A DNA stretch of 51,633 bases from CALEUX01 sp037439945. Its GTDB lineage: Bacteria; Bacteroidota; Bacteroidia; Bacteroidales; Marinilabiliaceae. The position numbers were made by a program, and so were the translations under genes. Under the pieces are notes generated by a model, which worked only from the letters and a program-made list of their open reading frames with translations, ran no database searches and was not told the DNA's origin. Positions 26,861 through 34,965 of the stretch are shown here, in pieces (positions within the stretch are counted from its first letter, which is position 1; each line of letters begins with the position of its first letter). The stretch spans positions 1 to 51,633 of the forward strand of contig JBBIVA010000008.1 in assembly GCA_037439945.1 (NCBI GenBank). Reading direction: 5' to 3'.

Positions 26861-26917
26861 GTGAACTAATTAATTTATTTTAAGATAAAAAGGGAAATGT
26901 ATTTTAAATATCAAATT

Positions 26918-26929
26918 GCAAACGTTTGC
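26918..26929. promoter_or_regulatory. LacI-family operator, GCAAACGTTTGC
   Basis: A perfect 12-base palindrome with the central CG typical of LacI/GalR operators. It lies between lacI and the permease operon, upstream of the permease promoter candidate. The same half-site GCAAACG occurs at 26983 and several times in the susC-side palindrome, so the adjacent LacI-family protein is the likely binder. Confidence 0.8.
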
Positions 26930-26982
26930 GAAAGGAGTCAATCTGGAAGAACAAAACATTGTTTTTTTAAAGGTCAATTATC

Positions 26983-26994
26983 GCAAACGATTTC
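26983..26994. promoter_or_regulatory. Second, degenerate LacI-type operator
   Basis: GCAAACGATTTC has one exact half-site and a poor second half. Its start is 65 bases from the start of the perfect operator, about six helical turns, which would allow cooperative binding on one face of the DNA. It is 7 bases beyond the lacI stop codon. Confidence 0.55.
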
Positions 26995-27000
26995 TGTAAT

Positions 27001-28011
27001 TCAGGTTGATTCTCTTTTTTTTAAGGTTGGGGTTAAAATTTTAGTCTGAAAATTTATTTGTGTTCCTGGGTTTTCAATTTTTTGAATTAATAATCTCACA
27101 GCTTCCCTTCCCATTTCATAGCCTTTCTGTTCCACAGTAGTAAGTGGAGGATGGGCAATTGTAGCATTGGGGCCGTCACCAAAACCAATTACAGCAATAT
27201 CCGAAGGAATTTTAAAACCGTTTTCCTGAAGAATTTGCATGGCTGCAATGGCAGTGCTGTCATTAACTGCAAAAATTCCATCAATATTCCTGGCGAGTTC
27301 AGTAATTTCCTTCCGCAATGAAAAAACATCTTCTCGTGTATCGCATTTAAGAATCATACTTTCGTTAATTGGTATTCCATTATTTATAAGTGCCTGTTTA
27401 TATCCTTCCATGCGGTTTTTGCCAATTAAAAGGTGTTTGGGTGCCGCCAGATGTAAAATTCTTTTTGAACCTCTTCCAATAAGGTGAGAAGTTGCCACCA
27501 GCGCCCCTTCAAAGTCATCGGTTAATACCCTGTCGGTTTCAATTTCATCACAAATTCTGTCGAAAAAAACCAGGGGGGTACCATTTTCCATTGCTATTTT
27601 TAGGTGGTTAAATTCCCGGGTGGTTTTACTTATTGACACTAAAAGGCCATCAACCCGGTGGTCGAGAAGAGCCTGAGTGTTAATTACTTCACGGTAATAA
27701 TTTTCATTGGACTGGCATATCATCAAATGGTAGCCCTCGCCATAAGCCAGATCCTCCATACCTGAAATTACAGAGGAGAAAAAGTGGTGGATAATTTCTG
27801 GGATAATCAATCCGAGTGTATAAGTTTTTTGCCTGCGCAAACTCAAAGCCAGGGCATTTGGCCGGTAATGTACTTTTTCAGCAAAGGTTTTTACCAAACT
27901 CTTTGTTTCTTCACTTATATCCGGATGGTCCTTTAATGCTCTTGAAACCGTTGATGGAGATATCCCCAATACACGGGCAATGTCTTTTATTGTAATGTGG
28001 GAGGATTTCAT
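27001..28011 (-). CDS. LacI-family transcriptional regulator of the maltodextrin locus
   Basis: The 336-residue protein has an N-terminal helix-turn-helix (ITIKDIARVLGISPSTVSRA) and a hinge helix region PNALALSLRR whose Leu is of the type that inserts at a central CG of the operator, matching the CG-centred palindromes nearby. The rest is the periplasmic-binding-protein-like effector domain (TLGLIIPEI, DGLLVSISK, GIFAVNDSTAIAAMQ, VIGFGDGPNATIAHPPLTTV). It sits between the permease operon and susC. The effector is probably maltose or a dextrin, inferred from context. Classical Bacteroides uses SusR instead; LacI control is known from flavobacterial maltodextrin loci. Whether it represses or activates cannot be read directly. 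Confidence 0.93.
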   Translation of the reverse strand: MKSSHITIKDIARVLGISPSTVSRALKDHPDISEETKSLVKTFAEKVHYRPNALALSLRRQKTYTLGLIIPEIIHHFFSSVISGMEDLAYGEGYHLMICQSNENYYREVINTQALLDHRVDGLLVSISKTTREFNHLKIAMENGTPLVFFDRICDEIETDRVLTDDFEGALVATSHLIGRGSKRILHLAAPKHLLIGKNRMEGYKQALINNGIPINESMILKCDTREDVFSLRKEITELARNIDGIFAVNDSTAIAAMQILQENGFKIPSDIAVIGFGDGPNATIAHPPLTTVEQKGYEMGREAVRLLIQKIENPGTQINFQTKILTPTLKKREST

Positions 28012-28339
28012 TATTTGTACCTGGTTTTGTTAAAAGGTTAATAAGCTTAAAAGCGGGCCTGAAAATAAACTAGGGTTTAAGGTGTTGAAATATTGCTTTT
28101 TGCCAATCTGGTTTTAAGTATTCAGGGGAATATTTAATAAAATTAATCAATCTCCCTTTTATAGGCATTAAAAATATAAAAAAAGTTAAAAGCCTGTTTA
28201 ATAATTATTGCTAAAATATGGAATGGGGCTCATCGATTTTTTGAGTTTAAAGCAGATGTAATTTCCATTAAAATTAATTTAAACCGTTGTAAATATTAAT
28301 ATATCATATAGTTCAGGGTGTAGAAATTAACAATAATGG
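28012..28339. other. Upstream region of lacI
   Basis: A+T-rich, no gene seen. It should carry the lacI promoter on the minus strand; I cannot place it. No operator core GCAAACG occurs here, so autoregulation would have to act from the 28399-28446 palindrome nearly 400 bases away. Confidence 0.4.
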
Positions 28340-28352
28340 TTACAAATTGTAA
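28340..28352. promoter_or_regulatory. Palindrome TTACAAATTGTAA
   Basis: Perfect 6+1+6 palindrome preceded by GG. A near copy, TTACAATTTGTTA, also preceded by GG, lies at 28532-28544 on the other side of the LacI operator palindrome, just downstream of the susC promoter candidate. Possibly sites of a second regulator; the factor is unknown. Confidence 0.45.
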
Positions 28353-28398
28353 TGAAAAAATAAAAAATAGGGATAAAACATGTTTTACAACAGCAGTT

Positions 28399-28446
28399 TT
28401 TTCCGCAAACGAACCCGCAAACGGTTGCGGGTTCGTTTGCGGAAAA
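28399..28446. promoter_or_regulatory. 48-base perfect palindrome of LacI-type operators
   Basis: The 22-base arms 28399-28420 and 28425-28446 are exact reverse complements around ACGG. The outer parts hold the half-sites GCAAACGAAC and GTTCGTTTGC, and the centre reads GCAAACGGTTGC, close to the perfect operator at 26918. It thus packs three operator-like cores at 12-14-base steps. It lies 210 bases before the susC ATG, upstream of the promoter candidate. If transcribed it would form a very stable hairpin, so it may also insulate susC from upstream transcription. Confidence 0.85.
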
Positions 28447-28483
28447 TGCTATGCAAAAAATTGACAATCAGTGTTAAAGAGTG

Positions 28484-28515
28484 TTTATTTTTTTTGTGTT
28501 TTGACTCTATATTTG
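28484..28515 (+). promoter_or_regulatory. Promoter candidate of the susCDE-amylase operon
   Basis: TTTA (28484-28487), a 20-base spacer and TATATTTG (28508-28515) fit the Bacteroidota promoter pattern except for one base in the upstream box. The downstream box is centred 89 bases from the middle of the operator palindrome. The transcript would have a leader of about 130 bases, containing the TTACAATTTGTTA motif. Confidence 0.45.
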
Positions 28516-28531
28516 TTACGGAAAATTGTGG

Positions 28532-28544
28532 TTACAATTTGTTA
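28532..28544. promoter_or_regulatory. TTACAATTTGTTA, partner of the 28340 palindrome
   Basis: Near-palindromic and similar to TTACAAATTGTAA at 28340-28352. It is just after the predicted susC transcription start, a position where a bound protein would block elongation. Low certainty in so A+T-rich a region. Confidence 0.35.
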
Positions 28545-28655
28545 TTTGATTTAGCCAAATGAGAAAATCCCCCCTTTTTTAAACATTATTTACAAACGTG
28601 TAAGTTTTTGTTTTAATCCAAAAGTTTTAAAAAAAAATTAACTAAATCTTGTTTT

Positions 28656-31600
28656 ATGAAGAGATCAAAGTTTAATCAAAGAATCCTGTTACTTCTCTTG
28701 GGATGGTTTATCCCATTTGGGTTAATGGCCCAGGAGGTTACTATTACGGGAAGAGTTGTTGATGCTGCCGACGGCAGCATTTTACCTGGGGTAACCATTG
28801 TTGTTAAAGGTACCTCTATTGGAACCATTACCACCCCATCCGGAACTTATTCGTTGAGAGCCAATGTGGGCGATGTACTGGTTTATACCTTTATTGGTTT
28901 TAATGTTGAAGAGAGCACCATTACTTCTGGTGTAACCGAAATGAATGTTGCCATGACCAGTAGTGTTATCAGTATGGACGAGGTTGTAGTTATTGGTTAT
29001 GGCCAGGTTAGGAAATCAGATGCTACCGGAGCCGTTAATGTAATTGGGTCAGATAAATTCAACCAGGGGGCCATAACTTCAGCCCAGACTTTAATCACCG
29101 GAAAAATCCCGGGGGTTTTAATTACTTCAAACAGTGGAGCGCCTGGTGAAAGTTCAACTATTCGAATTCGTGGAGGTTCTTCATTAAGAGCAACCAACGA
29201 CCCATTAATTGTAGTGGACGGTTTTCCTTTAGATAATAGTGGTGTTTCAGGTTTAGCTAACCAGTTATCAACCATTAATCCCAACGATATTGAATCAATG
29301 TCGATATTAAAGGATGCTTCAGCAACTGCTATTTATGGTTCTCGTGCATCAAACGGGGTTATCATTATAACTACTAAAAAGGGCACCAAAGAAGGCCTCA
29401 ATATCAGTTACAATGGGAATGTTAGTATCGGCCAACTGGTTAAATATCATGAAATGTTTAATGGACTCGAGTTTGCAGATTTGGTTGAAGACCGTGTAAC
29501 CAATTACGGGTTGGATCCAACAGCGCTTACCCGCCGTGGTGTTTATAACACCGATTGGCAGAACCTTATTTACAGAAATTCTGTTTCAACTGATCACAAC
29601 CTGAGTCTTTATGGTAGATATTCAGGCATCCCTTACCGGGCTTCTGTTGGTCATACTATCGAGAACGGTATTTTAAAGGAATCAGGTTTAAAAAGAACAA
29701 CTTTGGCTTTAAATGTGAATCCATCATTTTTTGATAATAGCTTAAATGTTACCATTAACCTTAAGGGTATGGATATTCACAATGACTTTTCTAACCGCGA
29801 AGCCATTTATTCAGCTTTTGAGTTTGACCCCACCCAGCCGGTGCGCAACGGAAATACCCGCTTTGGTGGATATACAACATGGATAGCATTGAACCAAACA
29901 GATCAATTAAACGGCGATCCTATTAATATTGCTACTCATAACCCATTAGCTCGGTTGGCCTATCGCGACGACCAGTCAGATGTTCAAACAGGTATAGCAA
30001 ATATCCAGTTCGACTATAAAATGCCATTTTTACCGGAATTGCGCGCAAACCTGAATCTTGGTATGGAATACTCGGAGAGCGAAGGCTATAATAATACTGA
30101 CCCAAAAGCATCATGGGGACTACGTGAACCGGCTTTTAATGTTCAGAACTATTCCAGCATCCGTAAAAATGAATTGCTTGATTTTTATTTAAACTATAAT
30201 AAAGAACTTGGTACTCACAGGGTAGATGCAACCGCTGGTTATGGATGGCAGCATTTCTACAGATCAGGAAAGAGTTCCAACCGTCCATGGGAAAAGACCA
30301 ATGACGTATATGTTGGGGCAAATTCTAACTCTTATAAAAATGAAAACTATCTGATTTCATTCTTTGGAAGGGTTAATTATACACTGTTAGACAAGTATTT
30401 ATTAACAGTTACACTACGTAACGACGGTTCTTCCCGATTTAGCGAAGACAACCGCTGGGGCTTGTTTCCCGCGTTTGCTTTAGCCTGGAAACTGAATGAA
30501 GAATCATTCCTGTCAGGGTTTGATGAAATTAATGAACTGAAACTACGCTTGGGCTATGGTGTAACCGGACAGCAGGATATTCCGGGTGGTTATTACCCTT
30601 ACATTCCAATTTACCGTGAAAGTACTATTGGCGCTTATTATCAGTTTGGTGATACTTTTTATTCAACATTGCGCCCAAATGCATACGATGCAAACCTGAA
30701 ATGGGAAGAAACAAAAACTTATAACGTTGGTCTCGACTTTGGCTTTATGAATAACAGAATTACCGGTTCTGTTGATTTGTACCACCGCGAAACCGTGGAT
30801 ATGATTAGTGAAGTGCCCATTCCGGCCGGAACCAACTTTAACAACCGCCTTGTAACCAACGTTGGTTCGCTCGAAAATAAAGGTATTGAACTTGCACTTA
30901 ACTACCGCATTATTTCCGATGTTGATTTTAGCTGGTTAGTGGGTGCCAATTTCTCGGCCAACCGCAATGAAATTACTGCACTTTCAAGGCTCAAATCAGC
31001 TGAAGCAGGCCGGGGTTTTGAGTCAGGTGGCATTGCCGGTGGTGTTGATAACAATGTAATGTGGAACACTGTTGGACATCCTGTTAATACATTCTATTTG
31101 TTTAAGCAGGTTTATGATGCAAAAGGAAAACCCATTGAAGGTTTGTATGTTGACAAAACAGGCCTTGGAGGAAATGTGTCAGGAAACAATAACAATAAGT
31201 ACTTTATGGGAACCCCAACCCCTGATTATATGGTTGGAATCAACTCAGAGGTTAAATATAAGAACTTTGACTTTTCATTTTCGGGGCGCTTGAGTATTGG
31301 TAACGATGTTTATAATAACAATGCATCTAACCGCGCATTATACCAGAATGTATATAATCAGTCAGGTTATCTGTCAAATATCCCAAAATCTGTATTAAAA
31401 TCAAATTTCACAACAGCTCAGTACTGGTCAGATTTTTATCTGGAGGATGGTTCTTTCTTCAGAATGGACAACATAACGCTTGGTTATAGTTTCGATTCGT
31501 TAATTACATCAAGACTTAAAGGCAGAGTATCGGCCACTGTTCAAAATGCCTTTGTAATTACAGATTATTCTGGTCTTGATCCTGAAGTTCAGGGAGGAAT

Positions 31601-31661
31601 TGACAACAATATTTATCCAAGACCAAGAATTTTCACTTTGGGATTGAATGTTAATTTTTAA
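28656..31661 (+). CDS. susC: SusC-like TonB-dependent dextrin transporter
   Basis: This outer-membrane barrel imports starch oligosaccharides with SusD as lid, energised by TonB. The 1001-residue protein has a signal peptide (ILLLLLGWFIPFGLMAQ), a carboxypeptidase-regulatory-like domain at about 27-115 (ITGRVVDAADGSILPGV), the TonB-box region DEVVVIGYG at about 109-117, the plug at about 118-235 (LITGKIPGVLI, RIRGGSSLRATNDPLIVVDG, ILKDASATAIYGSRASNG), then the 22-strand barrel ending in PRPRIFTLGLNVNF with the terminal aromatic needed for barrel insertion. It is first of the plus-strand operon, 24 bases before susD. The symbol is used by family and context. Confidence 0.95.
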   Translation: MKRSKFNQRILLLLLGWFIPFGLMAQEVTITGRVVDAADGSILPGVTIVVKGTSIGTITTPSGTYSLRANVGDVLVYTFIGFNVEESTITSGVTEMNVAMTSSVISMDEVVVIGYGQVRKSDATGAVNVIGSDKFNQGAITSAQTLITGKIPGVLITSNSGAPGESSTIRIRGGSSLRATNDPLIVVDGFPLDNSGVSGLANQLSTINPNDIESMSILKDASATAIYGSRASNGVIIITTKKGTKEGLNISYNGNVSIGQLVKYHEMFNGLEFADLVEDRVTNYGLDPTALTRRGVYNTDWQNLIYRNSVSTDHNLSLYGRYSGIPYRASVGHTIENGILKESGLKRTTLALNVNPSFFDNSLNVTINLKGMDIHNDFSNREAIYSAFEFDPTQPVRNGNTRFGGYTTWIALNQTDQLNGDPINIATHNPLARLAYRDDQSDVQTGIANIQFDYKMPFLPELRANLNLGMEYSESEGYNNTDPKASWGLREPAFNVQNYSSIRKNELLDFYLNYNKELGTHRVDATAGYGWQHFYRSGKSSNRPWEKTNDVYVGANSNSYKNENYLISFFGRVNYTLLDKYLLTVTLRNDGSSRFSEDNRWGLFPAFALAWKLNEESFLSGFDEINELKLRLGYGVTGQQDIPGGYYPYIPIYRESTIGAYYQFGDTFYSTLRPNAYDANLKWEETKTYNVGLDFGFMNNRITGSVDLYHRETVDMISEVPIPAGTNFNNRLVTNVGSLENKGIELALNYRIISDVDFSWLVGANFSANRNEITALSRLKSAEAGRGFESGGIAGGVDNNVMWNTVGHPVNTFYLFKQVYDAKGKPIEGLYVDKTGLGGNVSGNNNNKYFMGTPTPDYMVGINSEVKYKNFDFSFSGRLSIGNDVYNNNASNRALYQNVYNQSGYLSNIPKSVLKSNFTTAQYWSDFYLEDGSFFRMDNITLGYSFDSLITSRLKGRVSATVQNAFVITDYSGLDPEVQGGIDNNIYPRPRIFTLGLNVNF

Positions 31662-31685
31662 TCAAACCCTTAAAGAATTTGTATT

Positions 31686-33311
31686 ATGAGACATATAAAG
31701 TGTTTATCAATATTTGCCATTGCTGTGATGTTTTCATTCACGGCGTGTATGAGCGATTTGGATGTAGAACCGATAGATCCGAATGAGGCTACAGCAACCA
31801 ATGTGTTCAAAAATGAGCTTGCTTATAAAAGAGCTTTAGCCAGAATTTATGCAACTTACGCTATCAGCAGTCAGGAAGGTAATGGGGGTAGTCCTGATAT
31901 TCAGGGTATTGACGTGAACTTTGGTAATTATCTCCGTCAGTACTGGGGCTTACAGCAATTGCCTACCGATGAGGCTATAATGGCTTGGGATGATGCTACT
32001 ATTAAAAATTTTCACTGGCATACATGGGCACCAAACGATGTGTTTATTTCGGCAATGTATTCACGTATTTTTTATGTGGTTACCCTGGCTAATGAATTTG
32101 TGAGGGTATCTGAAAGTGCCAAGGGAAGTGCATCTGCCTCTTTTCTCCCACAATTGGAACTGTACCAGGCTGAAGCAAGGTTTTTAAGGGCATTTTCATA
32201 CTGGCATGCAATCGATATGTTTGGAAATGTACCTTTTGTTACCGAGGACGATAAACCGGGATCCTATTTTCCCAAACGTATTACCCGTAAGGATCTTTTT
32301 GCTTATGTGGTAAAAGAACTTGAGGATATTGAAGGCAAACTGGCAGCTCCCAAAACCAACGAATATGCACGCATCGACAGAGTGTCTGCATGGATGCTGT
32401 TGGCTAAATTATATCTGAACGCTAAAGTTTATACCGACGAAGATAAAAATACCCAAGCTATCACTTATCTGAAAAAAGTGATTGAAGAGGGTAATTATTC
32501 GTTCGATACCAATTACAAAAGAATGTTTTCGGCCAATAATCATACCAGTCCCGAAATTATTTTCCCTATTGCTTTTGATGGTTTAAACACCCAGCAGTAT
32601 GGTGGTATGACCTTCCTCTTAAACGCATCCAGAGGTTCAAACATGCCTTCAAATGGAGTTGGCGACTGGGGTGGAATTCGAGGTATTAAGGAGTTGGTTG
32701 CGAAATTTGGAATAGCAGAAAGCAATTTTACTGAGGCAGACCCTGCTTTTACAGCCAGAGCCGATAAACGTGCCTACTTCTGGTTTAATCCTAAAAACTG
32801 GAAATGGGAAGTAGAAAATGTTGGAACCTTTACCCATGGTATTGGTGTTAATAAGTTCACCAACTTTACTTCTGACGGTAGTGTTGATCCAAACAGTCAT
32901 CCAACATTTGCCAGTACCGATTTCCCAATGTTCCGTTTGTCTGATGCATACCTGATGTATGCCGAAGCAGTTGTTAGGGGTGGTCAGGGTGGTTCCAGAG
33001 CTACTGCTTTGGACTATATTAACCAAATTCGCGACCGTGCATTTGGTAATACCAGTAATAGAATTACAGATGGGCAAATGACACTTGATTTTATTCTGGA
33101 TGAGCGCGCCCGCGAATTATACTGGGAAGCCCACCGACGTACCGACCTGATAAGGTTCGGCAAATTTACTGGTGGTGCCTACCTTTGGACTTGGAAAGGG
33201 AAAGAACAACCTGGTAAGGCAACTGAAAGCTGGAGAGATTTGTATCCTATTCCATCTTCTGATCTGGATGCCAATCCAAACCTGAAACAAAACGATGGTT
33301 ACACCAATTAA
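31686..33311 (+). CDS. susD: SusD-like starch-binding outer-membrane lipoprotein
   Basis: The 541-residue lipoprotein (VMFSFTAC, Cys21) forms the lid on the SusC transporter and binds dextrins at the cell surface. Family landmarks are the early EAT-ATNVFKNELAYKRAL segment, LYQAEARFLRAFSYWHAIDMFGNVPF-type helix (TPR core), FPMFRLSDAYLMYAEAVVRG, YINQIRDRAFG, and the C-terminal ILDERARELYWEAHRRTDLIRFG followed by LYPIPSSDLDANPNL. All are intact. It directly follows susC, and the susE-like gene starts 10 bases after it. The symbol is by family and context. Confidence 0.95.
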   Translation: MRHIKCLSIFAIAVMFSFTACMSDLDVEPIDPNEATATNVFKNELAYKRALARIYATYAISSQEGNGGSPDIQGIDVNFGNYLRQYWGLQQLPTDEAIMAWDDATIKNFHWHTWAPNDVFISAMYSRIFYVVTLANEFVRVSESAKGSASASFLPQLELYQAEARFLRAFSYWHAIDMFGNVPFVTEDDKPGSYFPKRITRKDLFAYVVKELEDIEGKLAAPKTNEYARIDRVSAWMLLAKLYLNAKVYTDEDKNTQAITYLKKVIEEGNYSFDTNYKRMFSANNHTSPEIIFPIAFDGLNTQQYGGMTFLLNASRGSNMPSNGVGDWGGIRGIKELVAKFGIAESNFTEADPAFTARADKRAYFWFNPKNWKWEVENVGTFTHGIGVNKFTNFTSDGSVDPNSHPTFASTDFPMFRLSDAYLMYAEAVVRGGQGGSRATALDYINQIRDRAFGNTSNRITDGQMTLDFILDERARELYWEAHRRTDLIRFGKFTGGAYLWTWKGKEQPGKATESWRDLYPIPSSDLDANPNLKQNDGYTN

Positions 33312-33321
33312 TTGGAAAACG

Positions 33322-34818
33322 ATGAAAAGATTTAAATATATATTACTGGCATTTATCGGGTTGGCGTTTTTAGCCGCCTGTGAGGATGAAACTAAAGTCA
33401 TCCTGGATATGGAAAAGGCTACACCACCTTCATTGGTTAATCCTGCAGCCAATGCTAAAATCACTCTGCTTGCAAGTGGAGCCAATGAATTAATAGTATT
33501 CGATTTTGACAAGTCTGAATTATCTGCAAAGGTTGCAAATGTTTACGACTTGGAAGTATCAAAATCAGCTACTGATTTTTCTGGTGCTAAAACATTGTCA
33601 GGTACCTACAGCGACGAACAAGGCTCTATTTCTGTTACCGTTGTTACATTAAACAAAGCTTTACTGGCACTTGGTTATAAAGCCGATGAAGAAGCCAGTG
33701 TTTATGTAAGGATTAAAAACAGAATTCTTGATTCAAACCTGTCTGTACTATCGGATGTGGTAAGAATTTATGTAACGCCTTACCTTATTAATGCAGATGG
33801 AACAACCGATGATGGTACCAGAATTTACATGGTTGGTGCAGCCGTTCCTGCTGGCTGGAATCCAGGCGATGCTGTTGAAATGGTAAATATTGGTCCGGAT
33901 ACATATAGGGCAACAACCACTTTCAGTAATGATCGTTTCCGTTTCCTTGGACAAAAGGGCTGGGGGCCGGTTTCATATAACTTTCCGTTCTTCACAAGCG
34001 TTCCTGCCGATTATTTTGAGAATGCCCGTCAGCCCGACCGTGAAGATGGAGATCAAAACCTGTGGTTTAAAGGTGAGCCCGGCGACTATGTGATTACCGT
34101 TAATATTGATACCAAAACCATTACCATAATGCCGGCTCCTACCGATGGTACCGTTGACGATGGAACAAGAATTTATATGGTAGGCGCTGCTGTACCTGCC
34201 GGATGGAGCCCTGGCGATGCTGTTGAGATGGTGAATATTGCGCCAAATGTATATCGTGCTACTACTACTTTCTCTGTCGACAGATTCCGTTTCCTTGGTC
34301 AGAAAGATTGGGGACCTGTTTCATACAACTTCCCATATTTTACAGGTTATGTTAGTAATATGCTGGAGAATGCACGCCAACCCAACCGCGAAGATGGCGA
34401 CCAGAACCTTTGGTTTAAAGGGCCTGCCGGTACTTATGTTATTACAGTCGATCTTGCTAAAAAGTCTATTGTAATTGACTTGCCATATTCTGATGATGGT
34501 TCAAAAGTTTATATTGTTGGCGCTGCAGTTCCTGCAGGTTGGAATCCCGGTGATGCCATAGAAATGAAGAATATTGCACCAAACAGGTATAGGGCTACCA
34601 CCACATTCTCGGTTGACAGGTTCCGTTTCCTTGGCCAAAAGGATTGGGGGCCAGTGTCATATAATTTCCCATACTTTACAACAGTTCCGGCTGCTTACCT
34701 TGAAAATGCCCGTCAGCCCGACCGCGAAGATGGCGACCAGAACCTTTGGTTTAAAGGTGCCCCTGGGCAATATACTATCACTATTGATTTGGCCGAAAAA
34801 TGGATTGTTATTTTCTAG
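33322..34818 (+). CDS. susE: SusE-like surface lipoprotein with three tandem starch-binding modules
   Basis: I start this at the internal ATG (MKRFKYILLAF), giving 498 residues with a perfect lipobox FLAAC (Cys20); the longer frame from 33295 would overlap susD and spoil the signal peptide. After an N-terminal Ig-like SusE domain (TPPSLVNPAANAKITLL, about 33-160) come three consecutive modules of about 108 residues, each with GAAVPAGW, GDA-EM, YRATTTFS, DRFRFLGQK, WGPVSYNFP and EDGDQNLWFKG. These resemble the beta-sandwich starch-binding modules of SusE/SusF. Conserved Trp and Tyr residues suit glucan stacking. It likely holds starch at the cell surface for the amylase encoded downstream. The three modules are about three-quarters or more identical. 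Confidence 0.88.
   Translation: MKRFKYILLAFIGLAFLAACEDETKVILDMEKATPPSLVNPAANAKITLLASGANELIVFDFDKSELSAKVANVYDLEVSKSATDFSGAKTLSGTYSDEQGSISVTVVTLNKALLALGYKADEEASVYVRIKNRILDSNLSVLSDVVRIYVTPYLINADGTTDDGTRIYMVGAAVPAGWNPGDAVEMVNIGPDTYRATTTFSNDRFRFLGQKGWGPVSYNFPFFTSVPADYFENARQPDREDGDQNLWFKGEPGDYVITVNIDTKTITIMPAPTDGTVDDGTRIYMVGAAVPAGWSPGDAVEMVNIAPNVYRATTTFSVDRFRFLGQKDWGPVSYNFPYFTGYVSNMLENARQPNREDGDQNLWFKGPAGTYVITVDLAKKSIVIDLPYSDDGSKVYIVGAAVPAGWNPGDAIEMKNIAPNRYRATTTFSVDRFRFLGQKDWGPVSYNFPYFTTVPAAYLENARQPDREDGDQNLWFKGAPGQYTITIDLAEKWIVIF
33808..34152 (+). repeat. Starch-binding module 1 of susE-like gene
   Basis: First in-frame copy, starting at DDGTRIYMVGAAVPAGWNPG. It differs from the others mainly in the FTSVPADYF segment and its last strand. 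Confidence 0.8.
34155..34485 (+). repeat. Starch-binding module 2 of susE-like gene
   Basis: Second copy, starting DDGTRIYMVGAAVPAGWSPG. About 77 percent of residues match module 1 by hand count. The variable segment reads FTGYVSNML. Confidence 0.8.
34492..34815 (+). repeat. Starch-binding module 3 of susE-like gene
   Basis: Third copy, starting DDGSKVYIVGAAVPAGWNPG. The core DRFRFLGQKDWGPVSYNFP is identical to module 2. The variable segment reads FTTVPAAYL. It ends at the protein's C terminus. Confidence 0.8.
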
Positions 34819-34852
34819 GAAACCATTTGATTTGTTTTGATTAATTATAAAA

Positions 34853-34887
34853 GGAGGTTGCTTTGCTTTAAAAGTAAAGTAACCTCC
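34853..34887 (+). terminator. Strong hairpin between susE and amylase gene
   Basis: A 17-base stem (34853-34869 with 34871-34887, closing GGAGGTT...AACCTCC) has only two G-U pairs and a minimal loop. A seven-T run follows 16 bases later (34904-34910). It is 34 bases past the susE stop and 79 bases before the amylase ATG. It may be a leaky terminator or an RNA-stability element that sets more susCDE than amylase message. Confidence 0.7.
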
Positions 34888-34965
34888 CAATAACTTACAA
34901 TAGTTTTTTTAAGTGATAGTCTGATAATTGATTAAAAGAAGGGGTAATCTTCAAAATGCTTTGGT

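Noticed and set aside
28380..28562. 60-codon frame through the operator palindrome
   Set aside because: Its basic repeats (FRKRTRKRLRVRLRK) are just the translated palindrome; it overlaps promoter and operator elements.
33295..33321. Longer start for the SusE-like gene
   Set aside because: It would overlap susD by 17 bases and place nine unrelated residues before a perfect lipoprotein signal peptide; the ATG at 33322 is preferred.
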